64,000 nucleotides of DNA from Flaccisagitta enflata (GCA_965153355.1 OZ231127.1:74834001-74898000), one strand, 5' to 3'; shown: positions 44,901-55,235, counted from the stretch's first letter. The notes: a model not told the origin generated them from the letters alone. Numbers and translations: made by a program.

Positions 44901-47900
44901 TTTTCAGTGTTGCTTCAGTTGTTTTACCCTTTTGTGTAGATGAGAACAGGGTCTCCATAGAAGGGTTTTGTTCTTCTAACACCATGACCACTTGTTTTTC
45001 CAATTTGCCACTCTCTGTAAAGTCTTGGCTGGCATTTGATAGTGTGGTTCCAAATGCATGGTTGTCAGACACAGAAACAAAATCTGTAGCAGCCATCTCT
45101 GATATGTTCACTGACATCTTGGTTTTCTGATCTTCTTCACTTGTTACTGTTGTTTCACTTGCCTCAATGACTAGAGCAGATCTGTTGATGTAAAAATTGC
45201 ATCACTACCAGAGACACTTTTTTCTTCAACATTAGTAAGAACTAAAGCCTTGTCAGAGGATTGGTTTCCAGTGGACCAAACTTCTGGTATCAAAACAGCA
45301 GTTTTTGTTGATGTCTCCTCTGTCACTGAAGCTTCATATTGCTCCACATTTTCTGTACATTGCTTGCTTATATCAGGCACTTTGATTTCAGGCACTGAAA
45401 CTACAGCTTCAGAGTCTGTCTCCTTGGATTCAATTTCAGGGTTCAAAGTTTGTTGAACTGATACAGCTTCCTCCATTGCTTTTTGTCTATCTACATCTGC
45501 TTTTTGTTTATCTACATCTGATGAAGTTGGTTCAACATCAAAATCATCATCAAATCCAAAGGCTTTACTGAAATCAAAGACTTGATTTGTCATTGTTAAA
45601 TTGTTTTGTTCCGCTGTTCGCTTGCAATTTTCATTCTCTTGTTCATGGGACCCAGACACACCAAAGATGGTGTCTGCATCAGGTGCTTTATCCACTGCTC
45701 TGCATTCCTGTTCTACTTTACATTCATTTGTAAACATGGGTAGAATTGTATCCAATGAGACATTAGTGGTTATACTGGCTGCAACTTCTTCATTAACAGT
45801 GTTTAAGCCATCTACAGTGAATTTATTTTCAGTGGATGACATACCTGGAATTGTAAAAGCTTCTTCTTTTATTAACTCTGCTTCAGTTGCTGAGGATATC
45901 ACAATCGCTGAATCTGACTCAGTTGTTTCTGAAGTTTCTTTGTTTGCTACATCTTTGGCAGAAGCAACATAAGCAGAAGCAACATAATTTGAGATAAGAA
46001 TATTATCACCTCCAGTATTAAAATGTGATGAAGATGCATCAAGATCAAAAATATCATCAAAGCCAAAGGCATTTGCTTTAGCAAATGTTTTAGAAGCAGC
46101 ATGTGAAATTATTGGTTCTTTAGACACTTTGCACACTTCAAACTCTTGACTTCTCTGGGCAACGTTTGCTGTCAAATCCTGTTCAGCTTTAGATGATGTG
46201 ATTTCAAAAGATGGTTCCATGGGGAGAGAGATAAAAGTGTATGTGTCTGCCTCGCAAGTTTTTTCAATGACCTTGCTTTTTTGGTCTAATTCACTTTCAT
46301 TAGTTAATTTGACAGCATTTGCATGCATCAACAAAGAAGCATCAATTGATAAGAGGGTTGCAACTTCCTCACAGGCATTAACTTGAATAATTTCAAGAAG
46401 ATTTGAGCCATTCCTTGTGGATTTGATTTCAGTGGAAAACTCTTCTGGAATTTTTACACTATCTTCCATTCTAGTCTCATCAGTGACTACCATCACTGAA
46501 TTTTCCATCTCAACAACATCTTTGGAATCGGCAACATAAGATGAGATTGAAACATCTTCTTGTATAGTATCACAAAAGGGCAAAGATGCATTCGGATCAT
46601 AGACATCATCAAAGCCAAAAGCTTTAGCAAAGTTAAAAGTTTGTGCTATAGTTCCAGCATCTGCCTCATTTTTCTCAGAAATTTTCCTTTCCTGGTATTT
46701 TTCATGTACAAATATTACCTCATTGCCAGGAAAATCTGAAAATTTATCGAGGGACTCTTTCTTTGTATGCTCTATTGTTATTTCTTCTGCAATGGATGCA
46801 TCCAACATCTCTGAACCTATTTTGGTTGTTAGGAGATTTTCTTTCTTGACATAATCATTGACACAAGTGGCAATATAGCTGTAGTTGGATTCATCTTCAA
46901 TCACATCATCAACATTTGATGAGGAGCATTCATGAGCAGAAACACTGTCAAAGCCAAAGGCTTTAGCAAAGTCAAAATCTTTTTTAGATGTTTGTGAAAC
47001 TTTCTGTTCTCTAGACAATTTTGCCAACTACAATTTTGCCAACTTGTTTGCTTCCATCAGAGGAACAGTTGCTGTCAAACTCTTCTCATCAGCTGCCAGT
47101 GAGATGTCTTCAGGTACAGTCATTATAGCTTCTGATTCTGAAATTGACACTGAGCCTCTTGTTGATACCCCTTCTGTCACAGAGGCCATAACTATTTCTG
47201 AACTTGACTTGATCCCAATAAAAGTTTCTTTGCCTAGCTGAACATCATCATTATCAGCATCAACAAAAGATACAAGTTTACATGAGCTTGATTCATCTAC
47301 ATCAACAGCAACTTTTGATGCAGATACTGCAGAATCAAAAACATTATCAATGACAAAAGCTTTACTGAAGTCAAAAGCGCTTTCAGTTTTTGAAACCTTT
47401 ATTTCTTTGGACATAATTTGTGTGAGATTTTCTGTTTCAAATGTGATGTCTGCTGCCAAACCCCTCTCACTATTGAAGGATTCGTCTTCTACTGAGTGCT
47501 CATCAGACAACAACAAAATGGCTTCAGTGTCTGCCACAACTATTTCTTCCACAACTATTTCTTCCACTATTTTGCCTCCAAGGTCTACACATTCAATGGT
47601 TGCTGAATTTGAGGCATCAATTGATGGAAGGGTTACAAAATCTTTATCAATTTCCACAAGATTTAGAGGAGCCACAGTTAATTCATTGTCAGTCAACATA
47701 AAATTTGCATTTGCAACAGTTTCCCCCAAGGTTATATCTTCTGAAACTGTTTCAATAGATGTTTGCGTTGTCTCAGGAGATTCAACTCCATGCCCAGCTT
47801 GTTTGGATAAATTTTTATCATGTACATCATCTCCATAACAATCCTCATATGATTTAGTTTGAGATGATACCTCTTCAAACTCAAAAGAATCTCCAAGGTC

Positions 47901-47950
47901 AAAAAATTTTGCAAATATCAATCCAAGAGATAGAAAAGAATTAAGACGGT
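32996..47950 (-). CDS. Giant disordered-protein gene, exon 1 visible (15 kb), disrupted by three lesions
   Basis: The acceptor TTTGTTTGCAG precedes base 47950 and the donor CTCAG|GTAAGAA ends the exon at 32996 in phase 0, fitting exon 2. It encodes about 4,980 residues. The N-terminal part (47.9-41.8 kb) holds some ten copies of a KAFGFDDVFD-type motif followed by about 200 Ser/Thr/Glu-rich residues. The last four copies are a nearly identical 756-bp tandem array. The rest is acidic Ser/Thr/Glu/Val-rich sequence with seven spaced lysine-rich patches (for example KRKTKKKKKKKAKK near 40130, RKMKKKKKKGK near 37920, KRKAKKKKKKVKRESS near 36040). The frame is broken by an in-frame TAG at 47028-47030, a one-base frame change near 45175 and a 26-bp duplication at 44427-44478. 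No folded domain or known family is recognised. The true start lies upstream and is not seen. Confidence 0.8.
41850..45115 (-). repeat. 756-bp coding tandem repeat array
   Basis: The marker CATGCTCTTG recurs (plus-strand coordinates) at 42601, 43357, 44113 and 44889. The first two steps are exactly 756 bp (252 codons). The last is 776 bp, explained by a 26-bp duplication and a 6-bp deletion. Long stretches of neighbouring units are identical, implying recent duplication or gene conversion. More diverged units continue to about 47.4 kb. Confidence 0.9.
44427..44478 (-). other. 26-bp tandem duplication causing a frameshift
   Basis: A 26-bp block beginning TCCAAAAATTTGC on the plus strand is present twice in direct contact (44427-44452, 44453-44478). 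Sister units carry it once. Since 26 is not a multiple of three, the long frame changes here. Confidence 0.9.
47016..47045 (-). other. 15-bp tandem duplication carrying an in-frame stop
   Basis: CAATTTTGCCAACTA (47016-47030) and CAATTTTGCCAACTT (47031-47045) are adjacent. Coding-strand reading gives LAKL, stop TAG, LAKL, with the same frame open on both sides. Confidence 0.85.
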
Positions 47951-48224
47951 CTGCAAACAAATATAGAGGGATGTATACGCTATGTTGAAATGAACCATAT
48001 TCCATTTTATCCCATTTCCTTATCTTCTTTTTTTTCTTTTCTCTGTTATACTCCTTATTTATAAGATCTTTCATGAGGCACCCATATCTTTCGGAGTAGC
48101 GGCGCAACTCGCTACTCCATAAAAAGCAGGCCTGGCGCGAAGTGAGAAATTACCAAATTTTGAAATATTTAGATGTCTAGGCTGGCTGGTTCCAATCAAA
48201 CATTTAACATTTATTTTCTTTTAG
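47951..48224. other. Junction between two head-to-head genes
   Basis: The exons on either side both begin with splice acceptors, so neither first exon is here. A perfect 8-bp stem GGAGTAGC/GCTACTCC (48093-48118) with a 10-base loop is followed by CATAAAAAG. No convincing promoter, start codon in frame, or element end is seen. Confidence 0.6.
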
Positions 48225-49274
48225 ATGCTTCCGCTCCTGACGGGAAAAGAAAACCCGTTGCCTACTCTAAAACAACGTCGTCTGCCTCTTTTGCGGCCGC
48301 ATCGTCATCATCTTCAGCCTCCTCCACCGTTCTCGACTCGACCTCCTCCGTTATCACTTCCTCTTCCTTCACCTCCTCCTCTTCCAATCCTGCCTCGCCC
48401 ACTTCCTCTTCCACTTCCTACTCCATCTCCGTGACCACCTCCAACATCAATCCATCCCTCCTCAAGAAAGTCAAATCTTCTGCCGACGACAGCCTCGAGC
48501 AGAAGCAAATCTCTCAATCGTCGACGCAACTCGAGGAACCGATCGTCAACTTGAAGCAGAAATTGGAGGAAGCTGTGCTGCGTTCGAGGATGGGTCCGTC
48601 GGGAATGCCGCGTCCGGTGCTTCCTCGACATCAGCAGGAGTTTTCATCGACTTCATTATCATCATCCTCATCGACGACAACGATGCTGTCTTCAACGGGA
48701 TGGAAATCCATCGATGATCTGGATGAGGAAAGGCCCGAGGAGATTGCTGCCAAAGGGCTTTGGGCCACCAAATCATCGGCACAACCTCGACCCAAGAGAG
48801 CCAAGACGCATCGGTCGAGCAAACCCTCTGAGTTGACCACCTCTTCCACGGATGCGCTGGAAGATAAGGCTGTTGAAGAGGAAGAGGAGATGAAGATGAA
48901 AGAGGAGGAAGATGACAGGATGCTTACGACGAGTTCCGTCGAGGCGCGCGTGGAAAAATCTCCCAGAGCAAGGCTTGACGACATGCTGGCGAAATATGAT
49001 GCAACTCAAGCAACTACAGCAACTTCTTCTTCCGTCGTCGTCGCAGCCTCTCCGTCAGACTTCGGGGATCAGTTGGCCTGGACTTCCCAGGTGGCGTCGA
49101 TGGATGCGGCATCCCTTGAAGACGTCTCCTGGAGGCAGTCGACGTCCAATTCCACTTTCGCCACGGAGATGGAAGCCTCCTTTGGCAGCATCCAATCAAT
49201 GGAGTCCATGGACGAAAATGAAGTCTCCTTGCACGAAACTTGCCTAAGAACGTTTCCCGCAGTGGACGTAACAG
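48225..49274 (+). CDS. Second gene, exon A (Ser-rich, disordered)
   Basis: The acceptor TTATTTTCTTTTAG precedes base 48225 (two bases completing a codon) and the donor AACAG|GTGAGG ends the exon at 49274 with one base of a codon. It encodes about 349 residues. A Ser/Thr-rich start (48280-48440) is followed by a short helical stretch (PIVNLKQKLEEAVLRSRMG, about 48540), DDLDEERPEEIAAKGLWATK, a basic patch (PRPKRAKTHRSSKP), an acidic EEEEEMKMKEEEDD run and KSPRARLDDMLAKYDA. An ATG at the very first exon base is out of frame with this long frame, so it is not the start. No known family is recognised. Confidence 0.8.
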
Positions 49275-49337
49275 GTGAGGGAGTTGTGATGAATTAGATG
49301 ACTGTAGAGTTGTCAAATATTTGAAGTATGGAGGATG

Positions 49338-49424
49338 AAAATCAAAATCAAAATCAAAATCAAAATCAAAATCAAAATCAAAATCAAAATCAAAATCAAA
49401 ATCAAAATCAAAATCAAAATCAAA
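49338..49424. repeat. (AAAATC)n microsatellite
   Basis: About fourteen perfect 6-bp units in the intron after exon A. Confidence 0.95.
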
Positions 49425-49484
49425 AAGTAGAGGAGGTATACAAAAATAAAAGAAAAAAAAAAGAAAAAGGAAAAGCAAAATAAG

Positions 49485-49635
49485 AACAAGGCCGGATACA
49501 CGGCGATCCAGTCGCGGACAGTTGTGCAGGAGCATTAATGCGAAAACCGCTAGAAATTTCAGAAATATTTCGGACAGACAGACGGATCGACCGACCAACA
49601 TGGCAAGGTGTAGAGTCGCGTGTCCGCGACTAAAA
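49485..49635 (+). mobile_element. Hairpin-tailed element, type B
   Basis: AACAAGGCCGGATACACGGC, AGTCGCGGAC, GACC run and GTGTAG, then the hairpin AGTCGC-GTGTCC-GCGACT and AAAA. The right GTCCGCGACT matches the left AGTCGCGGAC exactly in inverse. Confidence 0.8.
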
Positions 49636-49670
49636 TGAGGAAGAAGAAAAAGAAAAAGAAGAAGAAAAAG

Positions 49671-49902
49671 AACAAGTACCCCGGGGGTACAACGATGCGT
49701 CCACATGCAGCTTAGCTTGTTAAGAATGATGCAATATTGCATCAACCTTGTGGAATGGTGCAATAATCTGAGATATTTCCAAGATTCTATGCATTTTCAT
49801 CATTCTCAACTCGATCACCACGGACCAACCAACCGACCGACTGACCGACGGACGGACGGACGGACAAAGCCTCTTATAGAGATGCGTGGACGCATCTAAA
49901 AA
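49671..49902 (+). mobile_element. Hairpin-tailed element, type C
   Basis: The head AACAAGTACCCCGGGGGTAC contains its own palindrome, followed by GATGCGTCCAC. The tail is ACAAAGCCTCTTATAGAG, the hairpin AGATGC-GTGGAC-GCATCT and AAAAA. The right GTGGACGCATC is an exact inverse of the left GATGCGTCCAC. The A-run continues directly into a (AAAAAG)n array. Confidence 0.8.
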
Positions 49903-50075
49903 GAAAAAGAAGAAGAAAAAGAAAAAGAAAAGGAAAAAGAAAAGGAAAAAAAAAAGAAAAAGAAAAAGAAAAAGAAAAAGAAAAAGAAAAAGAAAACGGA
50001 AAAAGAAAAAGAAAAAGAAAAAGAAAAACAAAAACAAAAAGAAAAAGAAAAAGAAAAAAAAAGAAAGAAAAATAG
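49902..50075. repeat. (AAAAAG)n microsatellite
   Basis: About 170 bp of AAAAAG units with a few changes, starting at the TAAAAAG end of the preceding element. Confidence 0.9.
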
Positions 50076-50089
50076 TCTCATAAATAGCA

Positions 50090-50605
50090 GATGGTCAGCG
50101 TTACTCGTTGCCCCTAAGTCAGTATATGTTAGACTAGTAGTGAAAGAGGCAGTGCAGTGGCCTAAAGAGCCAATGACCTATGCTCAGCTTTGATTTGAGC
50201 TTTAATTGAAGGCTGGAACTTTAGCCTCAAGGTTGGGATTTGAGCCTCAGAGCTGTGATTTGAACCTCCAGGCTGTAATTTGAGCCTCTAGGCTAGAAGT
50301 GGAGCCTCTTGGCTGGATGTTGAGTCTCTTGACTGGGAGTTGAGCCTCTAGCCTTGGATTTGAGTATCAAGGCTTTGATTTGAGTTTTGAGGCTGTGATT
50401 TTAGCCAAAATGCTGGGATTTGAGCTGACAAAAAGAGATTTGAGCCGCAAGGCTGGGATTTTAGGCTTAGGGCTATGATTTGAGCCTCATTTTTAGGATC
50501 TGATCCTGGAAAGAGAGGGGGGTAGGGGAAATATAGAGAAAGAAAAGGAAAAATTTGCCTTTGTGTGAAAGCATAGGTCATCGGTTCCTTCAGGGCCGCT
50601 TCTCA
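50090..50605 (+). mobile_element. Fold-back minisatellite element, truncated
   Basis: It has GATGGTCAGCGTTACTCGTTG, GGCAGTGCAGTGGCC and CAATGACCTATGC at the left. Minisatellite units around AGGCTGGGATTTGAGCC (50200-50480) follow, then the inverse block GCATAGGTCATCGG (50571-50584) and TTCAGGGCCGCT at the right. Neither the AACAAGG head nor the 3' hairpin is present. Confidence 0.65.
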
Positions 50606-50651
50606 TAAAAGGAAGAAAAAAGAACGTCACATGCGATGTTGATGGATGTTT

Positions 50652-50654
<3 letters not shown>

Positions 50655-50697
<43 letters not shown>

Positions 50698-50703
50698 AAC
50701 AAT

Positions 50704-50766
<63 letters not shown>
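50655..50766 (+). repeat. (AACGAC)n then (CAA)n microsatellite
   Basis: An intronic array ending about 33 bp before the exon B acceptor. Confidence 0.9.
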
Positions 50767-50799
50767 CTAAGGACGATTACTCATTTTCCATGTACACAG

Positions 50800-51138
50800 A
50801 GCTAAATCGCCGCGGTTCATACGAGTCCTCATCTTCTTCTTGCACTTCTCCCATCGCCAAAAATCACGGCGAAATTGACGGGGACGGCGGCGATCTCAGC
50901 GGCGATCGACGCATCTCAAAGTCTTTACTCCCCAAACATCTGCGCCACAGCCAGAAGCTGCAACAACAGCAGCAGCAGCAACAGCAGGAAATGCTGCAGC
51001 AGCTGCTGCCTTCTCCGACGCGGTCAGCGACGATGTCGCCAACGAACTTCACCGTCGACGTGGACAACGTCGAGGATTTGCTTCCGACTCCAGACAATAG
51101 AAGATTGTCCAAGTCTCTGCTTCCGAAGCAGTTGAGAG
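50800..51138 (+). CDS. Second gene, exon B
   Basis: The acceptor CATGTACACAG precedes base 50800 and the donor GAGAG|GTAAAC ends the exon at 51138. The single base left by exon A plus the first two bases here complete a codon, and the exon ends after one base. It encodes about 112 residues with two copies of a motif, DRRISKSLLPKHLR and NRRLSKSLLPKQLR. These are separated by a Gln-rich stretch that mixes CAG and CAA codons, unlike the pure CAA arrays elsewhere. The RRxSKS pattern resembles a basophilic kinase site, which is inference. No family is recognised. Confidence 0.8.
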
Positions 51139-51625
51139 GTAAACAACCAAGACAGTTCTTACATGGGTTAGATTGAGAATGTTTTTTTCAGATTCTGTTT
51201 CATGGAAAACTAGGAGTGATGCGCGTAGTAACTAGTCAGTGAGGGTTCACAAGGCCCTTTTCCACTAATTTCAGTTGGGTGAAGTGAGGGATATTGTTCC
51301 ACTTTTCATGAGATTCTTGACATAATTTTTTTCCACACTAATCAAATCCTGATGAAGTCCGAGTGGTTGTGCTCATGAAAATTATGCGCTGGCATTCAAA
51401 ATAAATCTTAGGTATGAAAGAATGTATAAAATCGATTTATCGATTGGACGGGGACAGTGCTATGAAGCTGGAAATTTTTCCTTTGGTAGTAAAGAAATAG
51501 TAAAATACAGAACGGACATACGTTTGGACCGACCGACAAAAATGCGGCAAAAAGAATCACGCACACCAAACTGCAAAAAACTTCGAAAAACAAACTCGGA
51601 TTATCTTGACTATTGCTTGTTCAAG

Positions 51626-51934
<309 letters not shown>

Positions 51935-51989
51935 GTCATTCTGAACTCGTTCATTCTCGATTCTCTTCTCCATTTTCGTGCTTTCTTTC

Positions 51990-52260
51990 TTTCCTTCCCT
52001 CCTCTCTCCCTTCCTTCCTTCCTTCCCTCCTTCCTTCCTTCCTTCCTTCCTTCCTTCCTTCCTTCCTTCCTTCCTTCCTCCCTCCCTTCCTTTCTATCTC
52101 TAATGTTTTATCATTATCTTTCTTTTTTTTTTCTTTCTTTTTTTCTTTTTTTCTTTTTTTCTTTATTTCTTTTTTTCTTTTTTTCTTTTTTTCTTTTTTT
52201 CTTTTTTTCTTTTTTTCTTTTTTTCTTTTTTGCTTTTTTTCTTTTTTTCTTTCTTTCTTT

Positions 52261-52335
<75 letters not shown>

Positions 52336-52358
52336 ATCTTTCTTTCTTTCTTTTTTCT
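51990..52358. repeat. (CCTT)n, (TTTTTTTC)n and (CTTT)n arrays
   Basis: A compound pyrimidine microsatellite in the intron between exons C and D. Confidence 0.9.
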
Positions 52359-52572
52359 TTTTAGTTGCGGACACGCAACTCTATATGAGGCTTTGTCCGT
52401 CCGTCCGTCCGTGCGTCCGTCCGTGCGTCCGTGCGTCCGTCCGTCCGTCCGTCCGTCCGTCCGTCCGTCCGTCCGTCCGTCCGTAATGATCAAGTCGAAA
52501 AGTGTGAAAACGCGCATTTCCGCCCCTGCCCACCCGTCCGCAACTGTTGGCCGTGTATCCGGCCTTGTTTTT
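52359..52572 (-). mobile_element. Hairpin-tailed element, type B, with expanded GACG
   Basis: On the plus strand it reads TTTTTAGTTGCGGACACGCAACT (hairpin AGTTGC-GTGTCC-GCAACT on the minus strand), TATATGAGGCTTTGTCC, and about 100 bp of CCGT with CGTG variants. CCCCTGCCCACCCGTCCGC, AACTGTTGGCC and GGCCTTGTT follow. The left and right GTTGCGGAC copies match. Confidence 0.8.
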
Positions 52573-52575
52573 CTT

Positions 52576-52688
<113 letters not shown>

Positions 52689-52730
52689 GATAATTTGGTA
52701 ATCCCGGGTTTCATGTTGTTTTTTTTTCAG

Positions 52731-52821
52731 CGGGTTGACTACATCGTTGATGACATCCCCAGAGGAGTTCATGTTCTCGGCAAAAAAGACCCTGAAACTC
52801 AAGGGGGAGATAATGAAGTTC

Positions 52822-52909
<88 letters not shown>

Positions 52910-52970
52910 TTTCTTGTCAGTTATGCAACGTGAGACAGGATGTAAATCGATCGGAGACCTAAAGCAGAAG
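52731..52970 (+). CDS. Second gene, exon D (polyQ)
   Basis: The acceptor TTTTTTTTTCAG precedes base 52731 and the donor CAGAAG|GTAGGT ends the exon at 52970, both in phase 0. It encodes 80 residues: RVDYIVDDIPRGVHVLGKKD, about 30 glutamines from a pure CAA array (52820-52909), then HFLSVMQRETGCKSIGDLKQ. The coding frame continues beyond this donor, but no later exon was found up to 57.9 kb. The sequence around the polyQ looks folded and more conserved than the flanking exons, but I do not recognise it. Confidence 0.75.
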
Positions 52971-53160
52971 GTAGGTCGCGTTCATCCATTATCTCACTTA
53001 GCACTGAAATTGTTAAAGCAAATATTTACTCAATCGCGCAACCTGCCAGTTTGGTCATCGAAAGGCGCATTTCTTAAAACTAATAAACATAACCAGGTTG
53101 AAAATGTTATGATCTCTCTTACTAGCTGCACTCTCAAAATTGCTTATTTGTTTAAAAGTA

Positions 53161-53337
53161 CAGTTGAACCCCGCTCTAAGGGATTTCAGGGGACAAACAA
53201 TTTTCTTTTGTAATAGGCGGACTTCTGCTATTGCCAACAAAGGAAATGAAAGAAACTAAGTTGAAGGCACCATGAATTTGCATCTGTTATAGGCGGAATT
53301 CCGTCGGTGGCGGGTACGTTAGAGCGGGCTTCAACTG
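53161..53337. mobile_element. Pogo-like MITE, 177 bp, TA target
   Basis: CAGTTGAACCCCGCTCTAA and its inverse TTAGAGCGGGCTTCAACTG form the ends, flanked by TA on both sides. It has two TATAGGCGGA-type boxes and no coding capacity. Its length equals that of the 20.4-kb copy. Confidence 0.85.
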
Positions 53338-53865
53338 TATTTGTCAATATGCAGCCAACCGCAGCGTGAATTTTAGTATTTGGTGAATGATTATATGATT
53401 TTTTTGAATGCCCTTTTTATGGCCCATTTTGGCACGTTATGCATTTTCTTTATTGTCTTAAATACTCCATCCTTCTTCTGAAATGGGCCACTTGTTATGT
53501 TTTACATGTAAAAGATCTTTTTTTACGAATTGCAAATATATTGGTCGATATGGTATCTGATATGAGGTGGTCAACAAGAGAATTATTTTTTTTGAATAGA
53601 TCTCATGATTACCATTCAGAAAATGGTGATATATTAATTATTGTTAGATGAACCTGAATTTGTTGAAGATTTTCATTTTCTCAAAAACATTTGTAAAGTT
53701 AAAATCTGATACACAATGCCTCGAAAAGGGTGTCCTATGTAAGAACATGATGTTTTTATGTTTTATTTTTTCGAAATCGATTTGAGATACAGTAGATTCC
53801 GTCTAGACTTGGGATAATGGGGGCAAGCATTGTGGGAAGACAAATAAAGCCAGGGGAGTGATATT

Positions 53866-54243
53866 TGGAATATAAACTAATAAAAAGATGTTTTATTCTC
53901 TATGATAGCTGGTTGCCATGGAAACACATTTCCATGTATTCTCGCAAATATCAACATTTTGAGAATTTTTTTCAGGGAACATTGTTTAAAATCAAATTTG
54001 CAACAACTTTCCCACAGTATGTTCTGTAAGAATATTACTCGTTTGGCCGTTGCTAGGGAGTACATGTGTGACAGCCTAGCAGCGATAACAGTATTCTTAC
54101 AGAACATCTGAAAGATATTATAAAAACCATACTTTTAAGCAATGTTCCCTGAATTCTCAAACATTTGATATTTTGGAAGAATGGAAATGAATGTTTCTTT
54201 CCAACCATTATGGAAGAATAAAGCATCTTTATAGTCTATATTC
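53866..54243. mobile_element. Fold-back element (long imperfect palindrome)
   Basis: The left arm GAATATAAACTAATAAAAAG, TCAACATTTTGAGAA.., CAGGGAACATTG and TGTTCTGTAAGAAT is mirrored by ATTCTTACAGAACA, CAATGTTCCCTG, TTCTCAAACATTTGA and CTTTATAGTCTATATTC. The centre is near 54055 and the arms are about 150 bp. The outer part also occurs at 30640-30735. Confidence 0.7.
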
Positions 54244-54244
54244 T

Positions 54245-54404
54245 AAGGGTGCGTCTGCATTCACCATATCATTTGGATATTTTATCTGGATATCAATATC
54301 TGGATATTCTCCATAGTGAATTTACAAAATTTACTACATGAAATATCCGGATATTGATATTCAAATGAAATATCGAATAAGCTGATTAATGCAGACACAC
54401 TTTA
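54245..54404. mobile_element. Small MITE with GTGCGTCTGCATT ends
   Basis: GTGCGTCTGCATT (54249-54261) and AATGCAGACACAC (54388-54400) are inverted. The interior is a series of GGATAT/ATATCC palindromic boxes. It lies directly against the fold-back element. Confidence 0.7.
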
Positions 54405-54504
54405 AAGTTAAAATCTGATACACAATGCCTTCATTTATTTTATGTAAGAACATGATGTTTTTATGTTTTATTTTTCCGAAATCGATTTGAGATATGTCGA
54501 TTTC

Positions 54505-55080
54505 TTTATTTGTAACCACCTTTGGACACCCTGTATTAGAAATGGGTCACATCACAAATGACAAAATTGACGATTTGAAAATTGAGCCGTTTTCCTAAAT
54601 GTGCCCCATTAACACAACTCATCTGTCTAATTTTTTTTTTTTCGAGACAACGCCCTTGAGTCGATCGTCGATGTCGTAAAAAGGGAAGAAGGGTTAAGTC
54701 GATGGCAAATTATTGGGTTCAACAAACCCATTCGCAAATGGTTTTTGAATAGGCAATGATTCAAAAATGAGTTACAAATATTTGTAACTCATTCTTGAAT
54801 CATTGCCTATTCAAAAATTGATCGTGTTTACCCATCTGCTCATCTGACCTAACTTCCTTATTTCACATGTATAAGACATCATGAACAATCTGGTCTCGTT
54901 TGCAATTCACGAGAGGTCAAAATCGAAGTTCTTTTTTCGCCAAATTTGACTTTTTCTGGTGAATATGTATGTTACCACGAGTGATTTAGTGAAAAAATCA
55001 ATGCGAATTTGTATTCCAAAAAAAAGTTGTGAATGATTTTGTAAAAAAACAGAAATTTCCCTTTTCCCCCCTTCTTCTGT
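54505..55080. other. Intron or intergenic DNA, nothing recognised
   Basis: AT-rich. A palindrome of about 60 bp (TGAATAGGCAATGATTCAAA with its inverse TTGAATCATTGCCTATTCA, about 54746-54820) is the only structure noted. Confidence 0.5.
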
Positions 55081-55084
55081 CAAA

Positions 55085-55163
55085 TTTTCTTTCTTTCTTT
55101 CTTCCATTCTTTTTTTTTCATTCTTTCTTTCTGTTTTTTTTTTTGTCTTTCTTTCTTCCTGTC

Positions 55164-55235
<72 letters not shown>

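Larger units (their letters stand above)
53698..54500. repeat. 95-bp direct repeats flanking two palindromic elements
   Basis: GTTAAAATCTGATACACAAT through ATGTAAGAACATGATG and CGAAATCGATTTGAGATA occurs at about 53698-53791 and again at about 54407-54500. Between the copies lie a long palindrome and a small MITE. Confidence 0.7.

Noticed and set aside
33450-45130. Many plus-strand open frames opposite the giant exon
   Set aside because: They are shadows of the minus-strand frame. They break at unit boundaries and show no independent signals.
48093-48118. Hairpin GGAGTAGC/GCTACTCC as another hairpin-tailed element
   Set aside because: It lacks the GACC run, the ACAAAGCCTCTTATAG block, the AACAAG head and a matching distant repeat. 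The loop is 10 bases.
48225-48434. ATG at the exon A acceptor as the start of the second gene
   Set aside because: The frame it opens closes after about 70 codons and is out of phase with exons B-D, whereas the other frame matches at every junction.
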